Source: Hirudo medicinalis
Lineage: Eukaryota > Annelida > Clitellata > Hirudinida > Hirudinidae
DNA: 64,000 nt
Direction: 5' to 3'
Assembly (NCBI GenBank): GCA_011800805.1
Contig: MPNW01000203.1
Coordinates: 66,469 to 130,468, forward strand
Shown: positions 1 through 11,760 of the stretch, in pieces
Layout: each line of letters begins with the position of its first letter
Numbering within the stretch: position 1 is the first letter of the stretch
The notes under the pieces: model-generated
Told to the model about the DNA's origin: nothing
Database searches by the model: none
What the model saw: only the letters and a program-made list of their open reading frames with translations
Program-made: the position numbers and the translations under genes

Positions 1-125
1 TACTATTATTATTATTATTGTTACTATTATTATTATTATTGTTACTATTATTATTATTATTGTTACTATTATTATTATTATTGTTACTATTATTATTATT
101 ATTGTTACTATTATTATTATTATTA

Positions 126-167
<42 letters not shown>

Positions 168-187
168 AATTATTATTATTATTATTA
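1..187. repeat. Triplet microsatellite (TTA/TTG)n
   Basis: Pure ATT/TTA runs interrupted every 24 bases or so by GTT, ending near 187 next to an HBS1L exon. The long Leu/Tyr reading frame across it is an artefact of the triplet repeat. It lies in the HBS1L intron downstream of the exon at 220-450. Confidence 0.95.
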
Positions 188-661
188 TTATCATCACAAA
201 ATCCAATTTGTAAACAAACCAATTTGCTCGACAAGTGTGGGTCCACCGTACCAGGCAAACTTCGGTTCGTTCGAAGGTTTCGTGAGGTTCTCACCAGCCA
301 GTCCACTGCAGGGAACATAAACCACGTCCGAGTCCTTAAAACCGGTCTGCTTGAAAAAGCTTCGCAATTTGCCGACAATTTCTTTGAACCTTTCCTCCGA
401 CCAATCGATTTTATCCATTTTGCTGACGGCGACCAATAGCTGAGTGACACCTTATTACGAGATTAATTCGATTTGTAGGGAAAATAAAATTTAATCTGAT
501 TGTAATATATTTAATGATCAATTCTAGCGAACAGCTCATTAATATTAATAATTAACAAATCAAGAATATCACTGTTATTACTTATCATCTTGCAAACTGA
601 TAATACGCAAACTTTAATATATGACTAACAAGATCTTGAGAATCATTGTAACACTGAATAG

Positions 662-692
<31 letters not shown>

Positions 693-3600
693 AATAATAA
701 TAATAATAATAATAAATAGCCAAGTATGGTCTAAATAATGAGTTTTGAGCAAACCCAGTGATCTGATGAGGATGGCATGTTCCCTTGTCTGTCCTCCCAT
801 CTCAAATCCAGTCTCAAACTCACCCTTGATGGCATTGATCACCAGAATGGCAACATCAGCTTGTGCAGCACCTGAACGATGACGTGTTTATAAATTATTA
901 TTCCAGATCTAAGTTTTTCTAAGTCTGGAAAATACTTAAATCCACAACGAGGATGGCATGATTACAGAAAATCATTGACAAAGTGATAGCAATTGTGTCC
1001 GAAAATTTATTAAAAACTGATAAAATATTGATCTTGTTAGATGTGGATAGCAACAATCACAAACCAGTGATCATGTTGGGTATGAAGTCCTTGTGTCCGG
1101 GGGCATCGTTGAGGGTCACGACCTTCGTGTCGGTCTCGAACGTCGTTTGTGCCACGTCCATTGTTACACCTCTCGACCTTGAAACGTTGACGAAGACGTC
1201 GACGTGAGCGAAAAGCACTAATCTCATCACAACGAGATCAAGAAATTGAGGGCATAACAGAGTACCACATAAACATACGTTTACAGCTTATGACTGCTCA
1301 TCAAGTTGTCTTCTGCACCACTCAACAACCACTTAATGAAGACCCATTCGAGTTTTTATTGAAATGTAAAAGAAGCAACAACTTCTAAACACAATACAAT
1401 GTTGTTGATGATGGTGATGTCAATGATGTTGATGATGATGATAATAAGAAGACATGATAATCAAGATAAGCATGATAATGATTCATACCTCTCCTCTTCA
1501 GTCTCATCAAGAACCCATGCATATGCAAATGAACCCTTGCCTAACTTCTTGGCATCCTGCTCATATTTATGCATGACCCTCTTGCTGACAAAACCTAGCT
1601 GGTAAAGAACGTGCCCCATGAGAGTGCTTTTTCCAGCATCCACGTGACCTTGACACGAGGAAATACGACGGAAGGTAAGAAGGCATTATTGCTCATAACG
1701 GAATATTATAAATTAATTATATCGCAATTTAACAGCAACAAGCGTTGTTAATAAATGACTCGTTTCATTATTAAAGCATTAAATTACAATTACAACAAAA
1801 AGGTTGTTTCGAAAATAATTTCCGGACCGACCGACGACGACGAGGTTGAGGTATTCCTTCCCTCCGTCCTTCCTCGCCTGAAACTCTTTTGTTGGATCCA
1901 ACCTGCTCATCTTTGCCCTTGATAAACATTAATAATAAGTAGGAGGAGCCATTGAACGTGCACATTTACGAGCGAACGATGATCGTGCGGACGTAGAGAC
2001 GGATGCGGAGGCACGTCATCACTTAAGAACAAAAGAAACAAAACACGTTCGAGAAATTCGTAGGTCGAGTACTTGGAGCTGATCTTGACGAGAGATGAGG
2101 TCGAAGCGGACGGCTGAAGTTTGGTCGGAGCGTCTTCCATTTCTGCGCCGTACTCGTGGAGTTCGTGCTTCTGGGGTTTGTTCTCGAACTTCGACGGTTT
2201 CGTTTCCGATTGTTTGGAGGTGGACTTTGGTTTTGTTGTTTTTGTGGCAGGGGTTTGTTGGGTCGTCGTCATTTGAGGTGTCGCGGGGGCAATCTTTATC
2301 GTGGAAGGGATCTGCACGGGTCGAGAGGTTGTCGGCAAGGTTATTCGAATGAATATTAATTAGAATGCTAATTAATGCATGAATTCATTCATTATTTTAC
2401 TTAGCTACAAAATCGAGAATCGACAAAGTTGACGAACTTAAATTTGAAATCACGGACAAAAAAGACTTGAAAGACAAAATTGAGTATTTACAACTTGTTA
2501 AGGACAACCTTTTGCATGGTGGCTGTGTTTTTTATGGCAACTTCGTGCTTCAAAGCACTATGCTTGGACCGAATTGATCTTGGCATCGAAGCAGCTAAAA
2601 TAGCCAACAAAATTATGTTTAAATAGAATTTCAGTTAAATACCTAAAACAACATGTGTCTTTTAATCAATTGGTTGTTGATATAGTTTTAATAAATTTAA
2701 AGAATCTGAAAACTAAAGAAATTCAAAATATTGGGACGTTCTACAAGCATAATAATTCGCTTTTTGCGTGCGGACTTCTTTCGACAAAATGTTGGTGAAA
2801 TAATTGAAGAACGAGGTCAATGCTTTCACCGAGATATTAAAGAAATAGAAAAAAAGCTGTCAGGGATGGTGGAATGTCAGTGTGATGGGCGACTGTCGCC
2901 GGATGCTACAATGTGACAATCAAGATTCTTCAAACGAATAAGCAGACAGAATTTCACGGTAACTCAAAAAAGCCATACATCATAAAGTGTCAAAGTAAGG
3001 TAAATAATTCTCAAAGTATATGAAACTTTGGTTTCACCATTCAAAGCTAAATGCGAAGTGAAGGTGGAGAAACGGCATTCCGATGCAGCCGCGCGTTCGG
3101 GTAAAAATTGAGTACAACGTTGGACTGGATTTGCACCTCAGTTGCTTGCATTCGAGTTTCCAGCCTCGAGGAAGACCTTCCTCAAGCTAGGATCGAGTTC
3201 CCTCGAGGAAATGAAAGTTTGAACGTTGAAGTGATGGCTCGTGCGCCGACAAACGACGTTGAGAGCGAACGAGCGTTTAATGCGATACATGCGCGGCAGA
3301 CGTAATTTGCAAAGCGAAGGCGACCATTGCAAAGAAAATAAAAGAAAACGCTCGGCTTGCGTCGTTCGGTGTGCGAAGGTCGCTGCAAGTCTTTGGTAGA
3401 CAACCAAATAATGGGTGATGTTCAGACGTCAGCCGACATAGGGCGATCTACAGGGACATCCCAAAATTAAGGAGTTTGGGCCGAAACTTGATGTTCCGTG
3501 GTGGGGCAGCCCTCTGATGATTCTAAGGGAAGGGTACTCTTCGTGCTAGGAGTTTCTTAATATGACAACGGCATATGCCAATAAATACTTTTTTTTTAAA

Positions 3601-4820
3601 TGTATTTTTTAATTCGTTTGAATTTCATAAATTTTCATACACAGTCACACTGAGAATTGTGAAAACGCTGTATGTGTTATGGAAAAACTTATAATCATTA
3701 TCAATTTTTAAAGAGTTTTCATGAACATAAATTTTTCAAGCCTGTGTTATTAACTACTAACATTTGTCAAACTTAAACGCATCATTGTACAATTACAAAT
3801 AAAAATTACGTGCAACATCAACGTAATGTCAACCAATGATCGCAAATCATCGAGAATTTAGCAATCACTTACAATCCATGATGTGATTTAAGGCTCGGTT
3901 GCTGTCAAAGTTTGCAGAAATGGCAGCTTTTATGAGCATCCACTCTGTCACTGTTTCATCAGTGAAGCCCCTCATTTCATCCAGACAACTTTCAAGTTTC
4001 TCTGGAGATTTAAATCACCTTCATAAGTTATGAACATCACTATCTTTGTTGGGAGACTTCAATGATACATTCCATGATGACAAAACAGCCAAACTGTTCA
4101 AAAATCAAGCTGGAAAATGGATCTAAATAAATGTCTAAGATTATGGTCATGGTATTTTATGAAATACTACTATTACTCCTACAAATTATGACCAAATAAA
4201 CCTCTGTCATTTAAAGAGAGCTGTGACATCAAATGTCTGCTCTCTTCCTCGTCGTTATCATCAGCAGCAGCATAGTTATCTTCTTCTTGAATAGGCTCTT
4301 CGTGACCGGGTAAGAAATGTGCTTGCGAGTTTCTGTTTCTATCGTAAGTGTATTCGGCCACTAGAAGGATGTGACATAAATTAGTTTAATATTTTGAAAT
4401 AATAACTTTTATTAAACAAAATACTCATGACGACATGATGTTATGAAATTTCATGAGTAATTGTGCCACAAATATACACCAAAAACATATCGTTATCGAA
4501 GAAAAATCTTTTATTCACTTGATTTGTAAAGCAATCTCTTAATACTTACTAGTACCAGGAGAGGCTCCATAGTCGTAACTATCAGCTGATGTTCCATAGA
4601 CGTCGTCGTAATCGTATCTATAATCTAGCGAAACAAATCATTAGATTGATTAAAAAGTTTGTTTCAAATTTAATTTTCCCTCTTATGTATGGACTTCCAA
4701 ATAAAAAGCATTGAGATTCTGCATGGCAACTAAGCTACTTCGCAGCTTCTCTATCGATGAACGAAAATAGAATGAAATACCATCTGCATTCAGTGTTCTG
4801 ATATTTCTATGTCGAGACAT
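1..4820 (-). CDS. HBS1L: HBS1-like translational GTPase, N-terminal and G-domain part (3' end off window)
   Basis: HBS1L pairs with Pelota to recognise stalled ribosomes and starts no-go and nonstop mRNA decay in the cytosol. Exons, 5' to 3' on the minus strand: 4781-4820 (start [14 protein letters not shown]), 4550-4624, 4202-4360, 3873-4001 (HBS1 N-terminal helical domain, with [13 protein letters not shown]), a Ser/Thr/Lys-rich spacer exon about 2073-2346 with uncertain edges, 1489-1648 (P-loop GHVDAGKST), 1065-1177 (G3 [15 protein letters not shown]), 755-871 (GGQTREH) and 220-450. Phases agree from 1648 leftwards and among the first four exons. The join between the spacer exon and the P-loop exon, perhaps via a small exon near 1955-2010, is unresolved. 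The G4 motif reads SKMD, not NKMD. EF1A and eRF3 are excluded by the N-terminal domain and spacer. The second and third GTPase-fold domains lie off the left edge. Confidence 0.93.
661..716. repeat. (CAA)n(TAA)n microsatellite
   Basis: About 30 bases of CAA repeats run directly into TAA repeats, in the HBS1L intron between the exons at 755-871 and 220-450. Confidence 0.95.
3042..3557 (+). repeat. Dispersed repeat, copy 1
   Basis: About 515 bases in an HBS1L intron that align along their whole length, same orientation, with 16417-16944. Shared blocks include AAAGCTAAATGCGAAG at the left, a central block around GAGGAAATGAAAG, and GGAGTTTGGGCCGAAAC near the right end. No clear terminal repeats or tail. 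Minus-strand translations of the two copies share a stretch ([17 protein letters not shown]), so it may derive from a coding element, but no domain is recognisable. Confidence 0.85.
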
Positions 4821-5125
4821 TTATCCTTTTTTCTTTAAGTTGAAATGCAAAGTAAATGCAACAGCTACAGGTAGTTGTGAATGCCTTTACAGCCGAAAGC
4901 GAAAAGATTTGAGATGCCAAAGCTCCGCAACATACGAGATGTTTTTCGGTAGAGGCCAAAGAAATTGAATTCGTACATTTTTAAAGAGTATAACTTCAAT
5001 AGTTGATGTCAAAACTTTTAACTTAGTAAAGCACAAAATTTTAGTATGGTAAATTATGATAGAAATAAATCGGTAACTTAACTCTTACAGAAATTTGACG
5101 TAGATGCCCAGAGTACTAGAGACAT

Positions 5126-5740
5126 GGGGGCCATCCATAAATTATGTCAACAAAATAGGAGAGGGGGTTTTTTAAAAAGTTTGACAATTCTTGACAAGGT
5201 GAGGAGAAGGTTTAAGATTAATTGACGTCAACAGTATTATTTTTTATGATGCAAAAATCTATATTTTAACAGATGGATTTCTAACATTACTGTTAGTCCT
5301 TCAGTTCAGTCGTCACTGTTTGAACGGATTTGCAAAATCTGTAACCTCTATATTGCTTCACAAGCAGGGCCGCTATGAAGGGGGCAAGGGCCTGGTAATT
5401 TTTAGGGGTCCTCCCGGGTTTTAAATGCCTATTGTTATATTGTTACAATAGAGGAACAATTGAATTTTACCATGGGAAGATGATAGAAGCTGACATTAAA
5501 AATTGACAATATTCAGTTTAACAATTATTTTATTTACTTTCAAAATAAAAGTCGCAAATTCAAGGTATTATAAGATACAAATTAAAATTGTAAAAACATT
5601 TTTATGGGGGTCAGTTTTTTTGACACAATTTTGACAGGGTTTTTTTTTGTTTATAAGTTTGACAATTGTTGACAAGGGTCCCCTTAGGTAGGGGGTCAAA
5701 AATTACCTTAAATTTGTTGACATAATTAATGGACTACTCC
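5126..5740. mobile_element. MITE-like element with ~28-bp terminal inverted repeats
   Basis: The left end GGGGGCCATCCATAAATTAT and the reverse complement of the right end (GGAGTAGTCCATTAATTATG) match and both continue into TCAACAAA. Subterminal GTTTGACAATT..TTGACAAG blocks recur inside both ends. The interior holds no transposase. A CAGGGCCGC..CCCGGG stretch near 5367 resembles a hAT terminus and may be a nested insertion. I could not see a convincing target-site duplication. Confidence 0.7.
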
Positions 5741-6261
5741 ATATGGGCTGGGTTGGGTAGTAGACACAAGCAATATTTCAGAATTAAAGGTTTTAGACTG
5801 GAGTAATTAAAAAACATGATAAAAAACATTTGTAAGCAAAAAAAAAAGAGATACTCTTAAGAATTAATCTGCTTTTCAGAAATCCAATCCGAGCATGCGT
5901 TGCGTGATTGTTCGCATGTCAATGTTGCAAACACAATTTAAATGTTATACAATGTTAAATTGTTACTCTTTTATGTAATTGCCTGGAATGCAGACAAAAT
6001 ATTCACTTAAAAGAAAACACATGATTAAAAGCAAGAACAAGTTGTTTGATGTTCTGACTTGTTCTTGTTCTCTGCCTATTCTGGACTGCTCTGACAGAAA
6101 CATTAAATGTGACATCCGATTTAAGGTTACAGATTAAATACATTTTTATATCAAATCTAGTAAATCATTGCATAGAACATGAATTTCCATGTCTGTTTGT
6201 CTTAACTGTTACAATGTCCTTTAAATGTTTTATATTTGTTATTCTTTAACTTTTTTAATAG

Positions 6262-6795
6262 GTTCCTGTAATAGAAAGGGCTTTTATGAAAGATCAAAGA
6301 GGAAAGAGTGGAACCAAGGGTTACTTTCAAATGGCTGGAATTGATAAGCACAGTAAACCAATGCTACCCTTGTGAGTTGAAAGTCCAACTCTTTTAGAGC
6401 CCTTTCAAAGCACCCAGGACATAACGTTAATACACCAATTAAACTCATCTCTACAATCTATGCAGGTGATAACAAAATACTTTAAGTTAACTAATATTTA
6501 TTTATCATTTAAACATAAACTTTGCAATGTATTTCAGAACGAATCCTCTGCCTCATCAGCAGCAGTTTAATCAAGAGCATTTTCTATGGATCAAAACATT
6601 ATCCTACGTTTTCTCTGGAGGCAGTTTGATGTGAGATCTCAGATGATGAAGGAGTAGCTGCACTTGCAAATGAGCTTCTTCAAGATGTAGGCTATTTGCA
6701 GACTCATGGAGTCATCGATCCAAACAAACTGAGACATGAGAAAGAGAGATTCTGTGCTGAGGTTTCTTCAGAATCTTTAAATGCTTCTTAACCCA
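6262..6795 (+). other. Unidentified coding exons, possibly frameshifted gene
   Basis: A first exon (6262-6371) lies between a good acceptor (TTTTTTAATAG) and a perfect GTGAGT donor; it reads VPVIERAFMKDQRGKSGTKG and on. A second exon from 6538 continues in phase (TNPLPHQQQFNQEHFLW..) to a TGA near 6632, where a GTGAGA donor overlaps the stop. Immediately after, a different frame is open for about 50 codons (EISDDEGVAALANELLQDVG..) and ends in a stop near 6795. Either a third exon lies downstream, or a one- or two-base indel near 6630 breaks a real gene. I do not recognise the protein; no start exon was found. Confidence 0.4.
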
Positions 6796-8300
6796 TTGGG
6801 TAGGAATGATTATATTTTAATGGAATGTCTAATGGCATTTGCAAAGGAAATATTTAAAATAAAAAAGCCAATTACAAAATAAAACTGATTTGGTCAAAAA
6901 CTGGTCCATGATATTAGCTTCTGCAGAGAAAACAGTAAATTCCACAAAATTATAAATAAAATCAATGTTACGTTCACCATTAATTGCTTTAGTGAATTAG
7001 TTGTCACATATCTTGTCTTGAAATGTATTGTTAGACTTGCAGGCATTCCTGCATGATTTAACAAAGCAGAGCAAGTACTTTTGTAGGTGAAAATTAACAT
7101 TCCATGTTTCTGCTAGTTGCTGAATAAACATATTTTTGGAATATGAGAAAGTTTGTGTTGCTTCTAACAAATTAAAGCATGATTACTTAAACCTATGCAT
7201 ATCGAGGAAATGTCATGCAATCATAGGCAGAGCCATGGCAGGCATTCCCCATTTCAGCCAGTTTATGCCCCTTGAAATTGTTCTGAATTTGTATACCTCT
7301 TTATTTTGAGCTATTGTGTAGCTAATATCAGTAAGACTAGGAAAGCTTCTGACATCAGTATTTATTACATATTATAAGTTTTGATAATGAATTTACTGAT
7401 GTCCTCACTTTCCTCATGTGTATAGAGTGTGAAATTAATTGTTTGTTGCTATTCCACTGGTACTACACTTTACTGTTGTAATATTTATAAACACATAAAA
7501 AAACATTTGTTCCCCTACCTTGGCCAATTTTAAAATCCTTGCTATGTGGTTTAGCAATACTGGAAATTCAGAAAATCTAATAATCAATTGCCAAGACAAT
7601 GGCAACATTAATTAATACTATAAATCCTGCTAAAGACCAGATATTCAACTGAAATCTTCAAAATAACTCAGTCATTTAGTAACCCAAAACATCCAAGTTC
7701 AGCCCCTTTTCCTTGTTCTTGTTTTGAACAGTTATCACTTTAAGCAAAAGCAGTGTTTGACTTGAACAACAAGAAAATCAGAAAATGTATTAATGCTTTC
7801 TGACAATGTAATTAAAATCATGATCGATAAAACAGTTTGCCAATTAATCCAATACAATCCCAACTCAACATTCAGGTGTACTAAAGTAAAAGAAAACATC
7901 AATAAACACTATGAGTTCAATAGATGATGCCAGATTATATATTAATTATTATTATTGATATTGCTGAGACTCTAATCAATAATAAATTGAGAAACTGATC
8001 CATCAGTGTCGAATAAAATGTTTCGATGTAGGTCATCAAAACCAGACTAAAATTGACTTTCAGAATGTGCCAATCTCTGCAATGAGCACATCACCACAAC
8101 CAAATTTAATTCGACATGGTAAAGAGGCAACCAAGAATGTTCACTATCCGCATTGTGTTTTGATAGCGCAATTTGACTTGCAATTTTGAGAAAAAGTTAT
8201 TTGCATTTAGGGACATTCAATCTGAATATAAAAAACTGACACCAAAACACGACGAATGTCGCGTAGCAAATGCCTAAAATATCTCCAAGGCTTTCTCCAT
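6796..8300. other. Non-coding AT-rich spacer
   Basis: I see no coding exon, RNA gene or clear repeat here. Confidence 0.6.
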
Positions 8301-8307
8301 GACTTGA

Positions 8308-8514
8308 TCACCGTGGTTGTGCTGGATTCACTTCTTGTGTTTCCTCTGCATGTTTGTTTACCCAAGGCACATAACATTTTTTATAAAACCCGAAGCTAAA
8401 GGCTGTCAGTGGACCAACTAGAATCACAGCCACGATGTGCCTTTTGATGAACCTTGTCAATGCCGATCCCCCCTCTCCCATTCTGACCAACCAATTTGTA
8501 TAACTGTGTGACAT
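8308..8514 (-). CDS. Small single-pass membrane protein (hypothetical)
   Basis: A 68-residue frame with one hydrophobic helix (IVAVILVGPLTAFSFGF) preceded by a basic stretch (TRFIKRH) and followed by YKKCYVPWVNKHAEE. The plan of short positive N-terminus, one helix and charged tail is that of nuclear-encoded mitochondrial respiratory-chain small subunits; cytochrome c oxidase subunit 6C is the closest I can suggest, on pattern only. The start is unsure: the ATG at 8512-8514 is followed by CACAG, so the visible frame could be a last exon whose true start lies upstream. It stands alone in a repeat-rich region. Confidence 0.4.
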   Translation of the reverse strand: MSHSYTNWLVRMGEGGSALTRFIKRHIVAVILVGPLTAFSFGFYKKCYVPWVNKHAEETQEVNPAQPR

Positions 8515-9280
8515 AAATTAACTTTTCAGCAATTTCAAATTTGTAAATGCTATATCATTTTTATTTTTGAAGAATGCTATTATTATTATTACTACTATTA
8601 TTATTTTATATAAAAATTTTAAAGACATGTGAATAGGGATGTAATTCAAAATTTCCCAAAATTCCATTGAAATTGGCTGACGATGTTTTTGCATGTCTCT
8701 CAAAATTCCACATTTTTTTCTCACACTAAATTGAAAATAAAAGTTTTGGAATAATATTAGGTATGAACGGTATGAAAAACTCTCTGTAATTTGCTTATGT
8801 TATTAAAGTTGGTTCAAATGCCTAGTTCATGAAGTAATAATTCGTCCTCCCTTTTTGGTAATATATTTGTACGATTATAATAATTAATTTAAAATTTTTC
8901 TTAAAATTTATTTTTGTTTTACTTATCAAATGGAAGTTTTAATCACCTACCAAGAGATGAATTTTGAAAACTCATATTCGGAGCAGAATCGTATCACTCC
9001 TGAGGAGTCTACACTACAATGGCTTAATGTTACTCAAAGGATATCTTCAATTCATTCAGCCCAGATTGGCAATCAAATAAATTCATTCAAGCAAATTTAA
9101 AACTTGTTTAAAATCATTTAAGTCTTAAAAAAGCCTGGTAGAAACCCAAGGATTATGTCATGAAGAGTTAAATTCACAGACAGTCCCTTAACCACAGGCT
9201 CATTTCGCTTACCCATACATGCTGTAGTGTCAATTAAAATTATCAATGGAGGAATTTTGGCAGTGCGGATTCTTGCAGTC
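8515..9280. other. Non-coding spacer
   Basis: AT-rich; no exon, RNA or convincing repeat structure seen. Confidence 0.55.
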
Positions 9281-9284
9281 TAGA

Positions 9285-9776
9285 TCTAGGGCCGGGAAGG
9301 CCATGCCCCCCTCCCGTGATTTTTAAAATGTAGGATAAAAAATTCTATTTTAATTTAAAAAATTTATTTTATTTCAATAATTTACGACTTTGGATGAAAA
9401 TATTAGTAGCTATGGTAAAGTTACTAGAATTATCGTTGTTGATCCATTGTTGTAGTCTTGTAACTTCTCAAAAACCGTTATTATTACATAGGTAATGGGT
9501 TAGTAAAATGACATCAAGTTAAAGATGCTGGGCGAGCAATCTCAAATTTTATAGATTATATATATTGGGCAGACAACGATTTATATTCAAAAGTTAGAAT
9601 GATTCTATTCATTTCGGATACATGGCCATCCACAACAGCTGGCAATGAAAAGTTGTTCGACTCTCGAAAGTTTAAAAAACTTATCTTCGGTCTAACGATC
9701 CTAGCTGACAGACTGAATGGACAACCCTTACTTACATACATCAAGATATTGAAATACCAGTGGTCGTCATATCTTT
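9285..9776 (+). mobile_element. hAT transposon relic (C-terminal dimerisation region)
   Basis: From about 9591 the plus strand reads DTWPSTTAGNEKLFDSRKF and later ADRLNGQPLLTYIKI, the pattern of the hAT C-terminal dimerisation domain (TTA.ERsFS.lk.iK..LRs....RLn.LalL). It ends in a stop near 9776. The upstream sequence near 9290 (GGGCCGGGAAGGCC) resembles a hAT-type terminus. The core transposase is absent, so this is a dead fragment. Confidence 0.6.
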
Positions 9777-9959
9777 AAGAGCGCCACATTTTTTCGCATA
9801 ACTTTCTTAAATATGAATTTTATAACCTCAAATATAATTATATAATTTTGATATCATCACGAAATCTTACAATAAAGTTAAAAACGAATTTATTTCATGT
9901 TTTAAAAGGAAATGCAAATTGACGTGCCAATTTGTTCATAATATCTTTAAGATCGGTTT

Positions 9960-11324
9960 CACGTATTTGTATAATTAATATCAATGCCGTTAAAAACTCC
10001 CATACCTCAAGAAAGAGGATAGACAGCTGGAATGGGCAAAACATATGGATGATTATGGGGACTTTACGGAAGTCAGTAATTATTCTAGACGAAACAANNN
10101 NNNNNNNNNNNNNNNNNNNNNNNNNNNNNNNNNNNNNNNNNNNNNNNNNNNNNNNNNNNNNNNNNNNNNNNNNNNNNNNNNNNNNNNNNNNNNNNNNNNN
10201 NNNNNNNNNNNNNNNNNNNNNNNNNNNNNNNNNNNNNNNNNNNNNNNNNNNNNNNNNNNNNNNNNNNNNNNNNNNNNNNNNNNNNNNNNNNNNNNNNNNN
10301 NNNNNNNNNNNNNNNNNNNNNNNNNNNNNNNNNNNNNNNNNNNNNNNNNNNNNNNNNNNNNNNNNNNNNNNNNNNNNNNNNNNNNNNNNNNNNNNNNNNN
10401 NNNNNNNNNNNNNNNNNNNNNNNNNNNNNNNNNNNNNNNNNNNNNNNNNNNNNNNNNNNNNNNNNNNNNNNNNNNNNNNNNNNNNNNNNNNNNNNNNNNN
10501 NNNNNNNNNNNNNNNNNNNNNNNNNNNNNNNNNNNNNNNNNNNNNNNNNNNNNNNNNNNNNNNNNNNNNNNNNNNNNNNNNNNNNNNNNNNNNNNNNNNN
10601 NNNNNNNNNNNNNNNNNNNNNNNNNNNNNNNNNNNNNNNNNNNNNNNNNNNNNNNNNNNNNNNNNNNNNNNNNNNNNNNNNNNNNNNNNNNNNNNNNNNN
10701 NNNNNNNNNNNNNNNNNNNNNNNNNNNNNNNNNNNNNNNNNNNNNNNNNNNNNNNNNNNNNNNNNNNNNNNNNNNNNNNNNNNNNNNNNNNNNNNNNNNN
10801 NNNNNNNNNNNNNNNNNNNNNNNNNNNNNNNNNNNNNNNNNNNNNNNNNNNNNNNNNNNNNNNNNNNNNNNNNNNNNNNNNNNNNNNNNNNNNNNNNNNN
10901 NNNNNNNNNNNNNNNNNNNNNNNNNNNNNNNNNNNNNNNNNNNNNNNNNNNNNNNNNNNNNNNNNNNNNNNNNNNNNNNNNNNNNNNNNNNNNNNNNNNN
11001 NNNNATATCAATGCCGTTAAAAACTCCCATACCTCAAGAAAGAGGATAGACAGCTGGAATGGGCAAAACATATGGATGATTATGGGGACTTTACGGAAGT
11101 CAGTAATTATTCTAGACGAAACAAAGTTTAATATCCATGATCTGATGGGTGCCACTGATACTGGCATGATTTGGAGATGGAGTAAGAGATTTATTACAGT
11201 AGAAAATTCGGAGAGTTTCCGTGATGGTATGAAGAGGATTTTCATGCGGTCAGACAGAATTATCTTTCTGAGAGGAAAATTTGAATATAAAAGACCTGAA
11301 ACCATTTCAGAAAAATTTTTTTAA
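9960..11324 (+). pseudogene. Tc1/mariner transposase relic, interrupted by the gap
   Basis: Across shifting frames the sequence after the gap reads SRKRIDSWNGQNIWM, then ILDETKFNIHDL, then YWHDLEME, then DRIIFLRGKFEYK. This is the order of the middle of Tc3-like transposases (rl.wAk.h..w...vifsDEkkFnldg.DG..yyWhd.......GGgsVMvWG..s..gk..L.f..Gk). Several frameshifts and stops make it non-functional. Part of it is present twice because of the duplication flanking the N gap. Confidence 0.65.
9978..11124. other. Assembly gap flanked by an identical 120-bp sequence
   Basis: N run at 10098-11004. The 120 bases immediately left of it (9978-10097) are identical to the 120 bases immediately right of it (11005-11124). 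Contig ends that overlap like this suggest the gap should be closed to nothing, or that a local duplication collapsed. Any long frame running through the N run is meaningless. A single further N is at 12192. Confidence 0.95.
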
Positions 11325-11344
11325 AGGTTAAAAAAAACAAGCAA

Positions 11345-11460
11345 AATGACGTCCACACGAAAACTAGATTTTTTCACCCCCCTCCCCCCTGTCCACAGGT
11401 AACCACATCAAGTTACCCACCCCTCCTTTGTGGACGTCCACACACCGGCAACATAAAGTG
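11345..11460. repeat. Small inverted-repeat element
   Basis: TGACGTCCACACGAAAAC at the left and TTTGTGGACGTCCACAC at the right form an imperfect inverted repeat enclosing a C-rich core. It may be a short non-autonomous element related to those at 5126 and 26768, which share GG.GTCCA/TGACGTCA words. Confidence 0.4.
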
Positions 11461-11760
11461 CAGATCTATCTTCTATAATCTATCTTAAAGGCCGATACAA
11501 TGACCCTCCATGCAGGTATCACGAGTCCACGACAAGACAACGCAAGTTGAGAGGTCCCCTCACGACATCTAGGTTTAAAATCTTTAAGTTCTCACTCGCA
11601 ATTTATGGGTCGAATTGTTAAAAAAAAAGTATCTTTATTTTACTACATTTTACTGCGTTTATTGTTTTAGCGGACTTCCACATTCTGCATAGTTTTTCAA
11701 ACTGGTCAGTATCATTATAGTATTTTTAGTATATCGAGTTTTGCATGTTGTAGATTTTTA

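Noticed and set aside
18..320. Open frame beginning with ~47 leucines
   Set aside because: It is the translation of the TTA/TTG microsatellite running antisense into an HBS1L exon.
9932..11305. Four long frames of 316-406 codons on both strands
   Set aside because: They are open only because the 907 Ns contain no stops; real flanking sequence is a frameshifted transposase relic.
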